A DNA stretch of 64,000 nt from Lachnospiraceae bacterium P6B14 (GTDB lineage Bacteria > Bacillota > Clostridia > Lachnospirales > Lachnospiraceae), in NCBI GenBank assembly GCA_000687695.1, contig JHWZ01000007.1, forward strand, positions 62,001-126,000. Reading direction: 5' to 3'. This document shows positions 1 through 8,159 of this stretch, piece after piece. Made by a program: the position numbers and the translations under genes. Position 1 is the first letter of the stretch; every line of letters begins with the position of its first letter. Under the pieces are notes generated by a model that was not told the origin of the DNA, ran no database searches, and worked only from the letters and a program-made list of their open reading frames with translations.

Positions 1-2498
1 TGGAGATTCGTGAGCAGAACGCTCAGGAGGCTCTGACGGAACTCGAAAAGGAGATCCTTGAAAAAGAGATCAGACTCGGCGAGGAGAATGAGGCGATCAT
101 TGACTCCATGAACCGTTCTTCTGAGATTACACTTCGTCAGCAGAAGCTGCGTTCACAGCTTGATCAGAATCGTCTTCGTCAGGCAGAGATGAACCAGAAG
201 ATCATTACAAATCAGTCAAAGGTCGATGAGGCTACTCAGGTCATGAAAAATGAGGAGGCTGATTTCAAAGAGGCCAAGGCAAAATATGATGACGAGTATA
301 TCGCGCATAAGAACGTCCTCGCAAAGATCGAAGCTAAGCGTGCGGAGATCCTCGAGGAGAATCGCAAGATAGATGAAACGAAGAGTGAGTATCACAGAGA
401 GAACTCACGTCTTGAAACACTGAAAAACATGACTGAGCGCTATGAGGGTTATGGTCAGAGTATCCGCCATGTCATGGAGCAGAAAAAGACGAATAAGGGC
501 GTCCTTGGTGTAGTAGCAGATATCATCAAGGTTGATCGCAAATATGAGATAGCTGTTGAAACCTGTCTCGGAGGAAATATCCAGAATATCATCACGAAAG
601 ATGAGCAGGTCGCAAAGGATATGATCGAGTTCCTCAAGGAGAATCATTACGGCCGCGCGACTTTTTTGCCTTTGACAACCGTAACTCCTACCGGAAAGGA
701 GCCATGGCCTGAGGAGGCAGAGAGTAAAAAGGGAGTTTTGGGCCCTGTCGACAGTTTTGTTCAAAGAGATGATAAGTACGATAAGATCGTCAGATACCTG
801 CTTGGCAGATATTTGCTTGTTGATACTATCGATAATGCGCTAAAGATCAATAAAGAGTTCGGATACTCTATCCGAATCGTTACACTTGACGGTGAGTTAA
901 TGAACCCCGGTGGTGCGATTTCCGGTGGTGCGTTTAAGAATAAGAACCATCTGCTTGGAAGAGGCCGTGAGATTGAAAAGCTCGGCGACTCCCTGAAAGA
1001 GATCGAGAAAAAGCTTGAGAAGATACGTGCAGGCATTGCCGATCGCGAAGAAGAGATCGTGATGATGACTGAGACTGCCACTGAGAAAGCTACAAAGCTT
1101 CAGGAACTCGAGCTTCGCCAGAAAACTGCAAAGATCAAATATGACCAGGCAGTCAGCATCAAGGAAGAAACAGAGAAAGAGTATAATGCCATAGCCGACG
1201 ATAAAAAGGCTCTCGAGAGAGAAAAGAGTGATATCGAGACTGCCATTAAGTCTATCGACGAATCGCTTGAGCTTTCGAAAAATGAAGAGGAGTTGTCTAA
1301 ACAGCAGGTTGAGACTCTCGGAAATGAGATCAGTGATGCACATGACAAACAGACAGCTGATCAGGAAGCTCTGAATGAACTTCGACTTGAGATGACGTCT
1401 GTTCGTGGTAAGCAGAGCTTTATCGATGAGAATATCGAGCGTCTCACAAACGCAGCGGCTTCTGCAAAAGAGCAGCTTGATGCCATACATGCCGAGGCTG
1501 ATAACTCTGATTCTTCCATCAAGGAGCATGAAAATCAGATAAAGGCATATGAGCTTCGTATCGAGGAACTCAAGGAGGCAAATGTTGAGCTTGATAAGAC
1601 TGTAGAGGAAGAAAAGATAAAGAAACAGGAGCTTATCGACTCTCAGAAACAGGCATTTGAGTCCAGAGAAAAGCTGCTCACTCGTATCGGAGACCTGAAT
1701 AAAGAGGTGTTCCGACTGGAGTCTCAGCGCGAGAAAGTTGATGAGAAGCTTGAAAATCAGATAGATTACATCTGGAATGAGTACGAGCTTACTTATCATA
1801 ATATTACCGAGATGGAGTTTGACGACTCTATTTCTAAAACCGAGAGAAGCCAGAGAGTAGGCAAGCTTCGTTCGAACATCAGAGCACTCGGGGATGTAAA
1901 TGTTAACGCTATCGAGGAATATAAAGAGATCTACGAGCGTTATACAGTGCTGACAACCCAGCATGATGATCTCGTTGCTTCGGAAGAAAAGCTTCGCGGT
2001 ATCATCGAGGAGCTCGATACCGAGATGAGAAGACAGTTCTCCGAAAAGTTTGCAGCGATACAGAAAGAGTTTGACAAGGTATTTAAGGAGCTGTTCGGAG
2101 GCGGAAAGGGTACGCTGGAGCTTACAATAGATGAGGATGTACTCGATGCCGGTATCATGATCAATGCACAGCCGCCGGGCAAAAAGCTTACAAATATGAT
2201 GCAGCTCTCCGGTGGAGAGAAGGCTCTTACGGCGATATCGTTGCTTTTTGCCATACAGAACCTAAAGCCTTCACCGTTCTGTCTGCTTGATGAGATCGAG
2301 GCGGCGCTTGATGATTCGAACGTTAAACGATATGCCAAGTATCTTCATAAACTGACTAAGAATACACAGTTTATCGTTATCACGCATCGTAAGGGAACCA
2401 TGGAGGCGGCTGATGTGCTGTATGGTATTACGATGCAGGAGAAGGGTGTCTCGACGCTCGTTTCCGTTAAGCTTATCGAGGAGCAGTTAGACGACTAG
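1..2498 (+). CDS. smc: Chromosome segregation ATPase SMC, C-terminal part (5' end outside window)
   Basis: The reading frame is open from base 3, so the gene begins upstream of the window; about 830 residues are visible. They run through coiled coil, a hinge domain (about bases 480-950, with the glycine-rich GGAISGG segment), a return coiled coil, and the C-terminal half of the ABC-type ATPase head. The head carries the signature LSGGEKAL (2205-2228), a Walker B and D-loop (CLLDEIEAALDD, about 2280-2316) and the H-loop segment VITHRKGT. SMC dimers with ScpA/ScpB organise and segregate the replicated chromosome. ftsY follows, which is the usual Firmicute order, but here the gap of 279 bases holds a palindromic element and tandem repeats. 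The gene ends in TAG. Confidence 0.97.
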   Translation, partial: EIREQNAQEALTELEKEILEKEIRLGEENEAIIDSMNRSSEITLRQQKLRSQLDQNRLRQAEMNQKIITNQSKVDEATQVMKNEEADFKEAKAKYDDEYIAHKNVLAKIEAKRAEILEENRKIDETKSEYHRENSRLETLKNMTERYEGYGQSIRHVMEQKKTNKGVLGVVADIIKVDRKYEIAVETCLGGNIQNIITKDEQVAKDMIEFLKENHYGRATFLPLTTVTPTGKEPWPEEAESKKGVLGPVDSFVQRDDKYDKIVRYLLGRYLLVDTIDNALKINKEFGYSIRIVTLDGELMNPGGAISGGAFKNKNHLLGRGREIEKLGDSLKEIEKKLEKIRAGIADREEEIVMMTETATEKATKLQELELRQKTAKIKYDQAVSIKEETEKEYNAIADDKKALEREKSDIETAIKSIDESLELSKNEEELSKQQVETLGNEISDAHDKQTADQEALNELRLEMTSVRGKQSFIDENIERLTNAAASAKEQLDAIHAEADNSDSSIKEHENQIKAYELRIEELKEANVELDKTVEEEKIKKQELIDSQKQAFESREKLLTRIGDLNKEVFRLESQREKVDEKLENQIDYIWNEYELTYHNITEMEFDDSISKTERSQRVGKLRSNIRALGDVNVNAIEEYKEIYERYTVLTTQHDDLVASEEKLRGIIEELDTEMRRQFSEKFAAIQKEFDKVFKELFGGGKGTLELTIDEDVLDAGIMINAQPPGKKLTNMMQLSGGEKALTAISLLFAIQNLKPSPFCLLDEIEAALDDSNVKRYAKYLHKLTKNTQFIVITHRKGTMEAADVLYGITMQEKGVSTLVSVKLIEEQLDD

Positions 2499-2507
2499 TA
2501 AAGCTAC

Positions 2508-2680
2508 GGCTCCCTATACGGACTGTTTAAATGTCCGCGGGGGCACGCTTTCGCTTTTTTCTTTAACGTCACGTTGCACGGCTCGAAGGAAACTCTTCGA
2601 GTTTCCTAACCTCACCTGCGCAACGACGTTAAAGACACATCCCCCGCTAGGACAATCTTAAACAGTCCTAATCGGGAGCC
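2508..2680 (-). repeat. Palindromic element C (third, inverted copy of the family at 29641 and 34657)
   Basis: A 173-base near-complete palindrome between smc and ftsY. Outer arms pair GGCTCCC (2508-2514) with GGGAGCC (2674-2680); inner helices pair GGACTGTTTA with TAAACAGTCC, GCGGGGG with CCCCCGC, and CTTTAACGTC (2561-2570) with GACGTTAAAG (2625-2634). Read on the minus strand it has the same order of parts as elements A and B: a short GATGTGTC strand opposite an A-rich strand AAAAAAGCG(A)AAGCGTGCC. Its apex differs: it carries an extra hairpin (GGAAACTC around 2588-2613) instead of the GCGTGC/GCACGC tip. It is antisense to smc and ftsY. Function unknown. Confidence 0.75.
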
Positions 2681-2763
2681 TGTAACTTGACGAGTAGTAT
2701 TAACGTTCCTAATCGGGAGCCTTTAACGTAAACGAGTATTATTAATGCTTCTAATTGGGAGCC
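2667..2763 (+). repeat. Tandem direct repeat, about 41-42 bp period, three copies (last truncated)
   Basis: The 14-mer CCTAATCGGGAGCC occurs at 2667-2680 and 2708-2721, and as TCTAATTGGGAGCC at 2750-2763. The intervening bases are also alike (TAAC..ACGAGTA.TATTAA). The first copy is the right outer arm of palindromic element C, so the array looks like duplications of that arm toward ftsY. The last copy ends 4 bases before the ftsY ribosome-binding site. Confidence 0.75.
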
Positions 2764-2777
2764 GATAGGAGAATAAC

Positions 2778-3698
2778 ATGGGATTTTTTGAGAGATTAAG
2801 AAACGGAATGAGCAAGTCGCGCAACCAGATGTCCGAATATATGGACGATGTGTTTGCGGCGGGACGTCCGATCGATGATGATTTTTACGAGGAGCTCGAA
2901 GAGATACTCGTTATGGCTGATGTCGGTGCTGAGACTTCTGAAGCTATCATTGAGGAGATGAAGGTTCGGGTTGAGGAGAAAAAATGGTCCGACGCTTATC
3001 TTGCCAAGGATATCCTCAAGGAAATTTTTAAAGAGAAACTAGAGATGCCTATGGATGCGTATTTCTTTATGAATCGCAAATCCGTTGTTCTGGTTATCGG
3101 TGTAAATGGCGTAGGTAAGACAACAAGCGTCGGAAAGATGTCTGCTCTTCTAAAGAACAGAGGCAAGAAAGTGCTACTGTGCGCAGCCGATACTTTTAGG
3201 GCCGGTGCTATCGAGCAGCTTAAAGAGTGGTCTAAAAGAGCGGGAGTTGATATTATCGCGGGAACTGAGGGACAGGACCCTGCGTCGATCGTTTATGACG
3301 CCGTAGCTGCCGCAAAGGCAAGAGATGTTGATATTCTTTTATGTGATACTGCGGGCCGACTTCACAACAAAAAGAATCTCATGAACGAGCTTCACAAGAT
3401 CCATACGATACTTGACAAGGAGTATCCGGGAGCTTATCTTGAGACACTCATAGTAGTTGATGCTACGACCGGGCAGAACGCTCTACAGCAGGTAAAGGAT
3501 TTCTCCGATGTTACGAATGTTACCGGAGTTATACTCACAAAAATGGATGGTACAGCAAAGGGTGGCATCGCTGTGGGAATCTGGTCCGAGTTAAATATCC
3601 CGGTTAAGTTTATCGGTGTGGGAGAGACGATAGAAGACCTTGATATGTTCAAGGGTGATGAATATGTTGAAGCTCTGCTTGGAAATACAGAGAGCTGA
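2778..3698 (+). CDS. ftsY: Signal recognition particle receptor FtsY
   Basis: SRP-type GTPase of 306 residues that docks SRP-bound ribosomes at the membrane for co-translational insertion. The NG domain is complete: N-terminal helical part (residues 1-95), P-loop GVNGVGKTT (108-116), DTFRAGAIEQL (138-148), DTAGR (190-194) and TKMDGTAKGG (254-263). It lacks the long acidic A domain found in E. coli, as is common in Firmicutes. The start ATG is preceded by GATAGGAGA. It is separated from smc by repeat DNA, so it may not be strictly co-transcribed with smc. Confidence 0.97.
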   Translation: MGFFERLRNGMSKSRNQMSEYMDDVFAAGRPIDDDFYEELEEILVMADVGAETSEAIIEEMKVRVEEKKWSDAYLAKDILKEIFKEKLEMPMDAYFFMNRKSVVLVIGVNGVGKTTSVGKMSALLKNRGKKVLLCAADTFRAGAIEQLKEWSKRAGVDIIAGTEGQDPASIVYDAVAAAKARDVDILLCDTAGRLHNKKNLMNELHKIHTILDKEYPGAYLETLIVVDATTGQNALQQVKDFSDVTNVTGVILTKMDGTAKGGIAVGIWSELNIPVKFIGVGETIEDLDMFKGDEYVEALLGNTES

Positions 3699-3736
3699 TA
3701 TCGGAATATTTTTGATGCATAGGAGGAGTATCGGTA

Positions 3737-4957
3737 ATGGATTTTGAACCATCACTTTTGTTCACGCCGGACGGTGTGAGAGATGTGTACGGACGAGAAT
3801 GCAGGGAGTATAATGTCATTCGACGTATGATAAGACACGAGATGGAGCTTTACGGATTCCGTGATATCAAGACTCCGAGCTACGAGTTTTTTGATATTTT
3901 TAATAAGGAAAGAGGAACCGTTCCGTCGAACCAGATGTTTAAGTTTTTTGACAGACATAATAACACTCTGGTTTTGAGGCCTGATCATACACCGCAGATC
4001 GCAAGGTGCGTGGCCAGATATTATGCGGATGAGGATATGCAGCTCAGGCTTTGCTACACCGGAAACACTTTTATCCATAACACTTCTTACCAGGGGAAGC
4101 TCTCTGAAACAACTCAGATCGGAGCAGAGATAATCGGTGATGCTTCTTCCGATGCGGACGGAGAGATGCTTACGCTTGCGATCGAGTGCCTGAAAAAGAG
4201 CGGGCTTAAGGATTTTAGTGTTGATGTAGGACATGCCGGTGTATTCAGGGGACTTGTTCGTAAAGCCGGACTTGATATCGAGGAGATAAAAAAGCTCAGA
4301 CACTTCATTGAGAACAAAAACTCACATGCCGTAAAGGAGCTCCTTAGCGAAAAGTCAATGGATGATGGTGTGAGAGAGGTTCTGATCAGGCTTCCGGAGA
4401 TTTTTGCTGACGATGATTCGTTGACATTTGTAAAAGAAAGAGTTTCTGATGAGGAAACCCTGGCTGCAATAGAAAGACTTGAGACGATCCGTGATATCTT
4501 GGAAGGTTTCAACATGCTTGATCATGTTACTTTTGATCTTGGAATGCTTGCGAAGATGGATTATTATACCGGGGTCATTTTTAAGGCTTATACATTCGGT
4601 ACCGGTGAGGCTATAGCGAGCGGAGGTCGTTATGACGATCTGATGGCGCAGTTTGGTAAGGATAAGCCGGCGGTTGGCGTAGTTTTCCTGCTCAACTCAC
4701 TGATGGAGGCGCTCGCTTCCGAAAAGGTTGAGGTTTTGACTCCGGATGAGGATATACTGATCCTGTACAGATCTACCAATCGTAACGTGGCTATAGATCT
4801 GGCCAAAAAGCTTCGCGACGAGGGACAGCCGGCATTTCTTATGAGAAAGAATGCTGATCTGTCGCTCGAAGAATATAAGGAATACGGGAAAAGACGTGGA
4901 CTCAAAGAGCTTCGTTACATCGATGATACCGGAGAGATAACAGTATTTAATGTGTGA
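3737..4957 (+). CDS. hisZ: ATP phosphoribosyltransferase regulatory subunit HisZ
   Basis: A class II aminoacyl-tRNA synthetase-like protein of 406 residues, related to histidyl-tRNA synthetase but acting as the regulatory partner of short-form HisG. The N-terminus (LLFTPDGVRDVYG) and the motif-2 region around LRPDHTPQIARCVARYY are typical, as is SGGRYDDL near residue 296. The ATG is 9 bases after AGGAGGA. It directly precedes hisG, which is the short form, so the pair should make the hetero-octameric first enzyme of histidine synthesis. A real histidyl-tRNA synthetase is unlikely, given the neighbours. Confidence 0.93.
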   Translation: MDFEPSLLFTPDGVRDVYGRECREYNVIRRMIRHEMELYGFRDIKTPSYEFFDIFNKERGTVPSNQMFKFFDRHNNTLVLRPDHTPQIARCVARYYADEDMQLRLCYTGNTFIHNTSYQGKLSETTQIGAEIIGDASSDADGEMLTLAIECLKKSGLKDFSVDVGHAGVFRGLVRKAGLDIEEIKKLRHFIENKNSHAVKELLSEKSMDDGVREVLIRLPEIFADDDSLTFVKERVSDEETLAAIERLETIRDILEGFNMLDHVTFDLGMLAKMDYYTGVIFKAYTFGTGEAIASGGRYDDLMAQFGKDKPAVGVVFLLNSLMEALASEKVEVLTPDEDILILYRSTNRNVAIDLAKKLRDEGQPAFLMRKNADLSLEEYKEYGKRRGLKELRYIDDTGEITVFNV

Positions 4958-4979
4958 AGATGATAGAAAGGATCATTTT

Positions 4980-5633
4980 ATGGAAGGTACAGACAGATTT
5001 ATCACTATCGCTTTGGCAAAGGGCAGGCTCGCGATGCAGACCTTGGACCTTTTTGAAAAAAGCGGGATAACCTGCGATGAGATAAAGGATAAGGATACCA
5101 GAAAGCTTATATTTGTAAATCACGAACTTGGTTTAAAGTTCTTTTTGTCAAAGACTTCTGATGTGCCGACTTACGTAGAGTACGGCGCGGCAGATCTGGG
5201 CGTGGTCGGGTATGATACCATTTTTGAAGAGGGTAGAAAGATCCTTGAGGTATTGGACCTGGGACTCGGCAAATGCAATATGTGCGTCGCAGGCCCGGCT
5301 ATCGCAAAGGATGATCTTGAAAACGGCAGGATCAGACGAGTTGCCACGAAATACCCGCGTATGGCAAAGGATTATTTCTATGAGAAAAAGCATCAGACTG
5401 TTGAGATCATAAAGCTTAACGGTTCAGTTGAGCTTGCGCCTATAGTTGGACTTTCAGAAGTTATTGTTGATATTGTAGAAACGGGTTCAACGCTTAAAGC
5501 GAATGGGCTTGAGGTGTTGGATACTATATGTCCGCTCTCTGCGAGAGTAATAGTTAATGAGGCAAGTATGAAGCTTCTCAGAGACCGTATTCTTGCATTG
5601 ATAAACGCGTTGAAGGAGGGCTTATGCGAGTAA
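4980..5633 (+). CDS. hisG: ATP phosphoribosyltransferase, short form
   Basis: Catalytic subunit (217 residues) of the first step of histidine synthesis, joining ATP and PRPP. The chain starts MEGTDRFITIALAKGRLA and contains the conserved ADLGVVGYD and DIVETGSTLKANGL (PRPP-binding) segments. It lacks the C-terminal regulatory domain of long HisG, which fits its pairing with HisZ. I chose the ATG at 4980 because GAAAGGA lies just upstream; an earlier in-frame ATG at 4950 lies inside hisZ and has no ribosome-binding site. Its end overlaps hisD by 10 bases, suggesting translational coupling. Confidence 0.95.
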   Translation: MEGTDRFITIALAKGRLAMQTLDLFEKSGITCDEIKDKDTRKLIFVNHELGLKFFLSKTSDVPTYVEYGAADLGVVGYDTIFEEGRKILEVLDLGLGKCNMCVAGPAIAKDDLENGRIRRVATKYPRMAKDYFYEKKHQTVEIIKLNGSVELAPIVGLSEVIVDIVETGSTLKANGLEVLDTICPLSARVIVNEASMKLLRDRILALINALKEGLCE

Positions 5634-6925
5634 TTGAATTAAACGAGAAAACAAAAAAAGAGGTACTTGATTCACTTTCCAAGCGCAGCTTCGGAGGTGA
5701 CGAGGAAATACAGAAGATAGTGGATCAGATCATCGATGACGTCCGTGAAAACGGTGATGATGCCCTGGTTCGTCTCACTGAGGGACTTGATGGTGTAAAG
5801 CTTTCACCTGATCAGTTCAGAGTGAGCAAAGCTGAGATTGATGATGCTTACAAAAAGGTGGATGATTCTCTGATAGAGACAATCAAAAAAGCTATTGATA
5901 ATATCAGTAGCTATCACGAAAAACAGGTGAGGCAGAGCTTTATTTCCACTCGAGAAGATGGCGTAATGCTCGGACAGAGGATAACCCCGATCCAGAAAGT
6001 CGGTGTATACGTGCCTGGTGGAAGAGCTCCGCTGTCATCATCAGTTCTTATGAATGTCGTGCCTGCAAAGGTGGCCGGAGTTCCGCAGATCGTAATGATG
6101 ACTCCTCCATCAAAGGATGGAACGATCACTCCCGAGGTTTTGGTTGCGGCTGACCTCTCGGGATGTGACGAGATATATAAGATAGGCGGAGCACAGGCCG
6201 TTGCGGCTTTGGCATATGGTACAAAAACTGTTCCGAAGGTATATAAGATCGTTGGCCCGGGAAATATTTTCGTTACACTTGCAAAGAAAGTGGTTTACGG
6301 TACCGTCGGAATCGATTCGGTTGCAGGACCATCCGAGATTCTTGTTCTCGCAGATGAAACCGCTACTCCCGAGTATGTAGCCTGTGATCTGTTGAGCCAG
6401 GCGGAGCACGACCCGATGTCATCGGCTGTTTTAGTTACAACCGACAAGAAGCTTGCTAAAAAAGTTGAAAAGCTTGCTTACGAATATGCAAAGGAACAAA
6501 CAAGACGTGAGATCATAGAGAAATCTCTGGATGATTGGGGATATATCCTGCTAGCCGGTGATATGGACGAGGCTGTGGATATTGTTAATGAAATAGCCAG
6601 CGAACACCTGGAAATCCTTACCAAAGATTCGTTTGATGTTATGTGCAGGATCAAAAATGCCGGAGCTATCTTTATGGGAGAGTACAGCTGTGAGCCGTTG
6701 GGAGACTACTTTGCAGGTCCTGATCATGTCCTTCCGACCTGTGGTACAGCCAGATTCTCATCGCCTCTGTCGGTTGATGAGTTTATCAAAAAAAGCAGCC
6801 TGATTTCTTATTCTAAAGAAGCATTGGAGCAGGCTCATGAGGATATCATAGCCTTCGCAAAGGCTGAGAAGCTTTATGCTCATGCAAACTCTATCGCTGT
6901 CAGATTCGGCAAGGAAGTCAAATAA
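5624..6925 (+). CDS. hisD: Histidinol dehydrogenase
   Basis: Zinc- and NAD-dependent enzyme (433 residues) that oxidises L-histidinol to histidine in the last two steps of the pathway. Family motifs are intact: GPGNIFVTLAKK, GPSEILVLAD, the metal-site QAEHDP, SEHLEI, AGPDHVLPT and a C-terminal YAHANSIAVRF with the distal metal-ligand histidine. The start overlaps the hisG stop. No other his genes follow, so hisZGD is a partial operon; a PHP-type phosphatase that could supply histidinol lies about 36 kb away at 43059. Confidence 0.96.
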   Translation: MRVIELNEKTKKEVLDSLSKRSFGGDEEIQKIVDQIIDDVRENGDDALVRLTEGLDGVKLSPDQFRVSKAEIDDAYKKVDDSLIETIKKAIDNISSYHEKQVRQSFISTREDGVMLGQRITPIQKVGVYVPGGRAPLSSSVLMNVVPAKVAGVPQIVMMTPPSKDGTITPEVLVAADLSGCDEIYKIGGAQAVAALAYGTKTVPKVYKIVGPGNIFVTLAKKVVYGTVGIDSVAGPSEILVLADETATPEYVACDLLSQAEHDPMSSAVLVTTDKKLAKKVEKLAYEYAKEQTRREIIEKSLDDWGYILLAGDMDEAVDIVNEIASEHLEILTKDSFDVMCRIKNAGAIFMGEYSCEPLGDYFAGPDHVLPTCGTARFSSPLSVDEFIKKSSLISYSKEALEQAHEDIIAFAKAEKLYAHANSIAVRFGKEVK

Positions 6926-6959
6926 TATCGAAAAATGGCATTTTTCTTAAAAAAATTGC

Positions 6960-6988
6960 TTGACTGAGAGCCGAAAGTATGTTATAGT
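6960..6988 (+). promoter_or_regulatory. Sigma-70 type promoter of rplS
   Basis: TTGACT (6960-6965) and TATAGT (6983-6988) are separated by 17 bases. It lies between hisD and rplS, so L19 is transcribed independently of the histidine genes. Confidence 0.75.
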
Positions 6989-6990
6989 TC

Positions 6991-7066
6991 TAACGTTGTG
7001 CAAAATAATCATTAGATGGTCCGCTAAAGATATATTACTTTATGAACATCGAACGTTAAGGAGGAA
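6991..7066 (+). promoter_or_regulatory. Possible L19 mRNA leader
   Basis: TAACGTT (6991-6997) can pair perfectly with AACGTTA (7052-7058), which abuts the Shine-Dalgarno AGGAGG. That would close a leader of about 68 bases in front of rplS, as expected for an autoregulatory ribosomal-protein leader of the Firmicute L19 type. Caution: the expected transcription start (about 6994-6996) falls inside the 5' arm, so the helix may be shortened. Confidence 0.35.
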
Positions 7067-7071
7067 GAAAG

Positions 7072-7419
7072 ATGAACGACATTATCAAGAAGATCGAAGA
7101 CGAACAGCTTCGTGGCGAAACGTTCGACTTCAACATCGGTGACACTGTACGTGTTCACGCAAAGGTAAAAGAGGGTCAGCGCGAGCGTATCCAGGTATTC
7201 GAGGGTACTGTGCTGAAAAGACAGGGCGGTTCAAGCCGTGAGACCTTCACTGTTCGTAAGTTCTCAAACGGTGTAGGCGTAGAGAAAACCTGGCCTCTTC
7301 ATTCACCAATCGTTGAGAAGATTGAGGTTGTACGTCGTGGTAAGGTAAGACGTGCTAAGCTTAACTATCTCAGAAGCCGCACAGGTAAGGCTGCTAAGGT
7401 TAAAGAGCTTGTAAGATAA
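7072..7419 (+). CDS. rplS: 50S ribosomal protein L19
   Basis: Full-length bL19 (115 residues) at the 30S-50S interface. It shows the conserved [28 protein letters not shown] and [11 protein letters not shown] segments. The ATG at 7072 follows AGGAGGAAGAAAG. It has its own promoter upstream and an intrinsic terminator downstream, so it forms a short transcription unit. The usual Lachnospiraceae neighbours follow (signal peptidase gene, rbgA). Confidence 0.98.
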   Translation: MNDIIKKIEDEQLRGETFDFNIGDTVRVHAKVKEGQRERIQVFEGTVLKRQGGSSRETFTVRKFSNGVGVEKTWPLHSPIVEKIEVVRRGKVRRAKLNYLRSRTGKAAKVKELVR

Positions 7420-7443
7420 TAAGTATTCTCACAAAGAAAACAT

Positions 7444-7477
7444 GGTCAACGAATTATTATGATTTGTTGACCTTTTT
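7444..7477 (+). terminator. Intrinsic terminator after rplS
   Basis: GGTCAAC (7444-7450) pairs with GTTGACC (7466-7472), followed by TTTTT. Confidence 0.75.
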
Positions 7478-7516
7478 CCTATATTTATGGTGCGCAGTTT
7501 GATATGGAGGGCATAA

Positions 7517-8152
7517 ATGAATCTCCGATTTGAAGAAGAGGCTAAAAAGGAAAAAAGAAAAAAGCTGATCTTTGAAACGATCAGATATCTTATCCTTGTT
7601 GTTATTGTTATAGCCTTGGCATGGTGTATAATCAATCTATGCCTGAAAAAGGTCACAATGATCGGCTCTTCTATGGAAAACACGCTCCACAGCGGGCAGG
7701 AGGTCATAGTAAACACCTTCTTTAAACGATTTGTGTCGCCCGGCAGAAGCTCTGTCATAGCATTTTTCCCCGAATCAGGAGCTGATACTAAAGAAAGAAC
7801 TGATTCATCGATACTGATCAGAAGAATTGTCGGTCTTCCGGGTGAAAAGGTTAAAATATCCGGTGGGTATGTCTATATTAACGGCAAAAAGCTCGAAGAG
7901 GATTATGAGTTTGACAGAAATGTATCGTCCGGGCAGGCTGATCAGGACATTACCCTGAAGGAAGATGAGTTTTTTGTTCTGAGTGACAAAAGGACTGATC
8001 TGGATGACAGTAGGAGTTCCAGTTTTACTAAAGTAAGAAGCGAAAATATAATAGGTACGGTTTTTCTCCAGTTAGATCCGTTTGGTTTTATAGCGGGACC
8101 TGAGCCCGAAAAATCCAAATCTGATGAAAACGAGGAGAAATCAGAGGAGTGA
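7517..8152 (+). CDS. Degenerate signal peptidase I-like membrane protein
   Basis: A 211-residue protein with one N-terminal membrane helix (about residues 22-43) and the S26 fold signature MIGSSMENTL; the nucleophile Ser52 is present. The general-base position is changed: the box reads ILIRRIVGLPGE, with Arg102 where active enzymes have Lys (compare YIKR in the two other copies at 9034 and 38557). The last conserved box is also weak, SDKRTDLDDSR instead of the usual GDNRxxSxDSR. It sits in the place where an active lepB is usually found, between rplS and rbgA. It may be inactive, may have another base, or may act as a binding protein. The start at 7517 follows GGAGGG. Confidence 0.85.
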   Translation: MNLRFEEEAKKEKRKKLIFETIRYLILVVIVIALAWCIINLCLKKVTMIGSSMENTLHSGQEVIVNTFFKRFVSPGRSSVIAFFPESGADTKERTDSSILIRRIVGLPGEKVKISGGYVYINGKKLEEDYEFDRNVSSGQADQDITLKEDEFFVLSDKRTDLDDSRSSSFTKVRSENIIGTVFLQLDPFGFIAGPEPEKSKSDENEEKSEE

Positions 8153-8159
8153 GCATTTA

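Noticed and set aside
897-1964. Long minus-strand open frame (355 codons) inside smc
   Set aside because: It is antisense to an intact smc with clear motifs, has no ribosome site, and its composition (Leu, Ile, Ser, Phe) is what a Glu/Lys-rich coiled coil gives on the other strand.
6926-6959. AAAAATGGCATTTTT after hisD as a terminator
   Set aside because: The stem is made only of A-T pairs with a very short loop; too weak to call.
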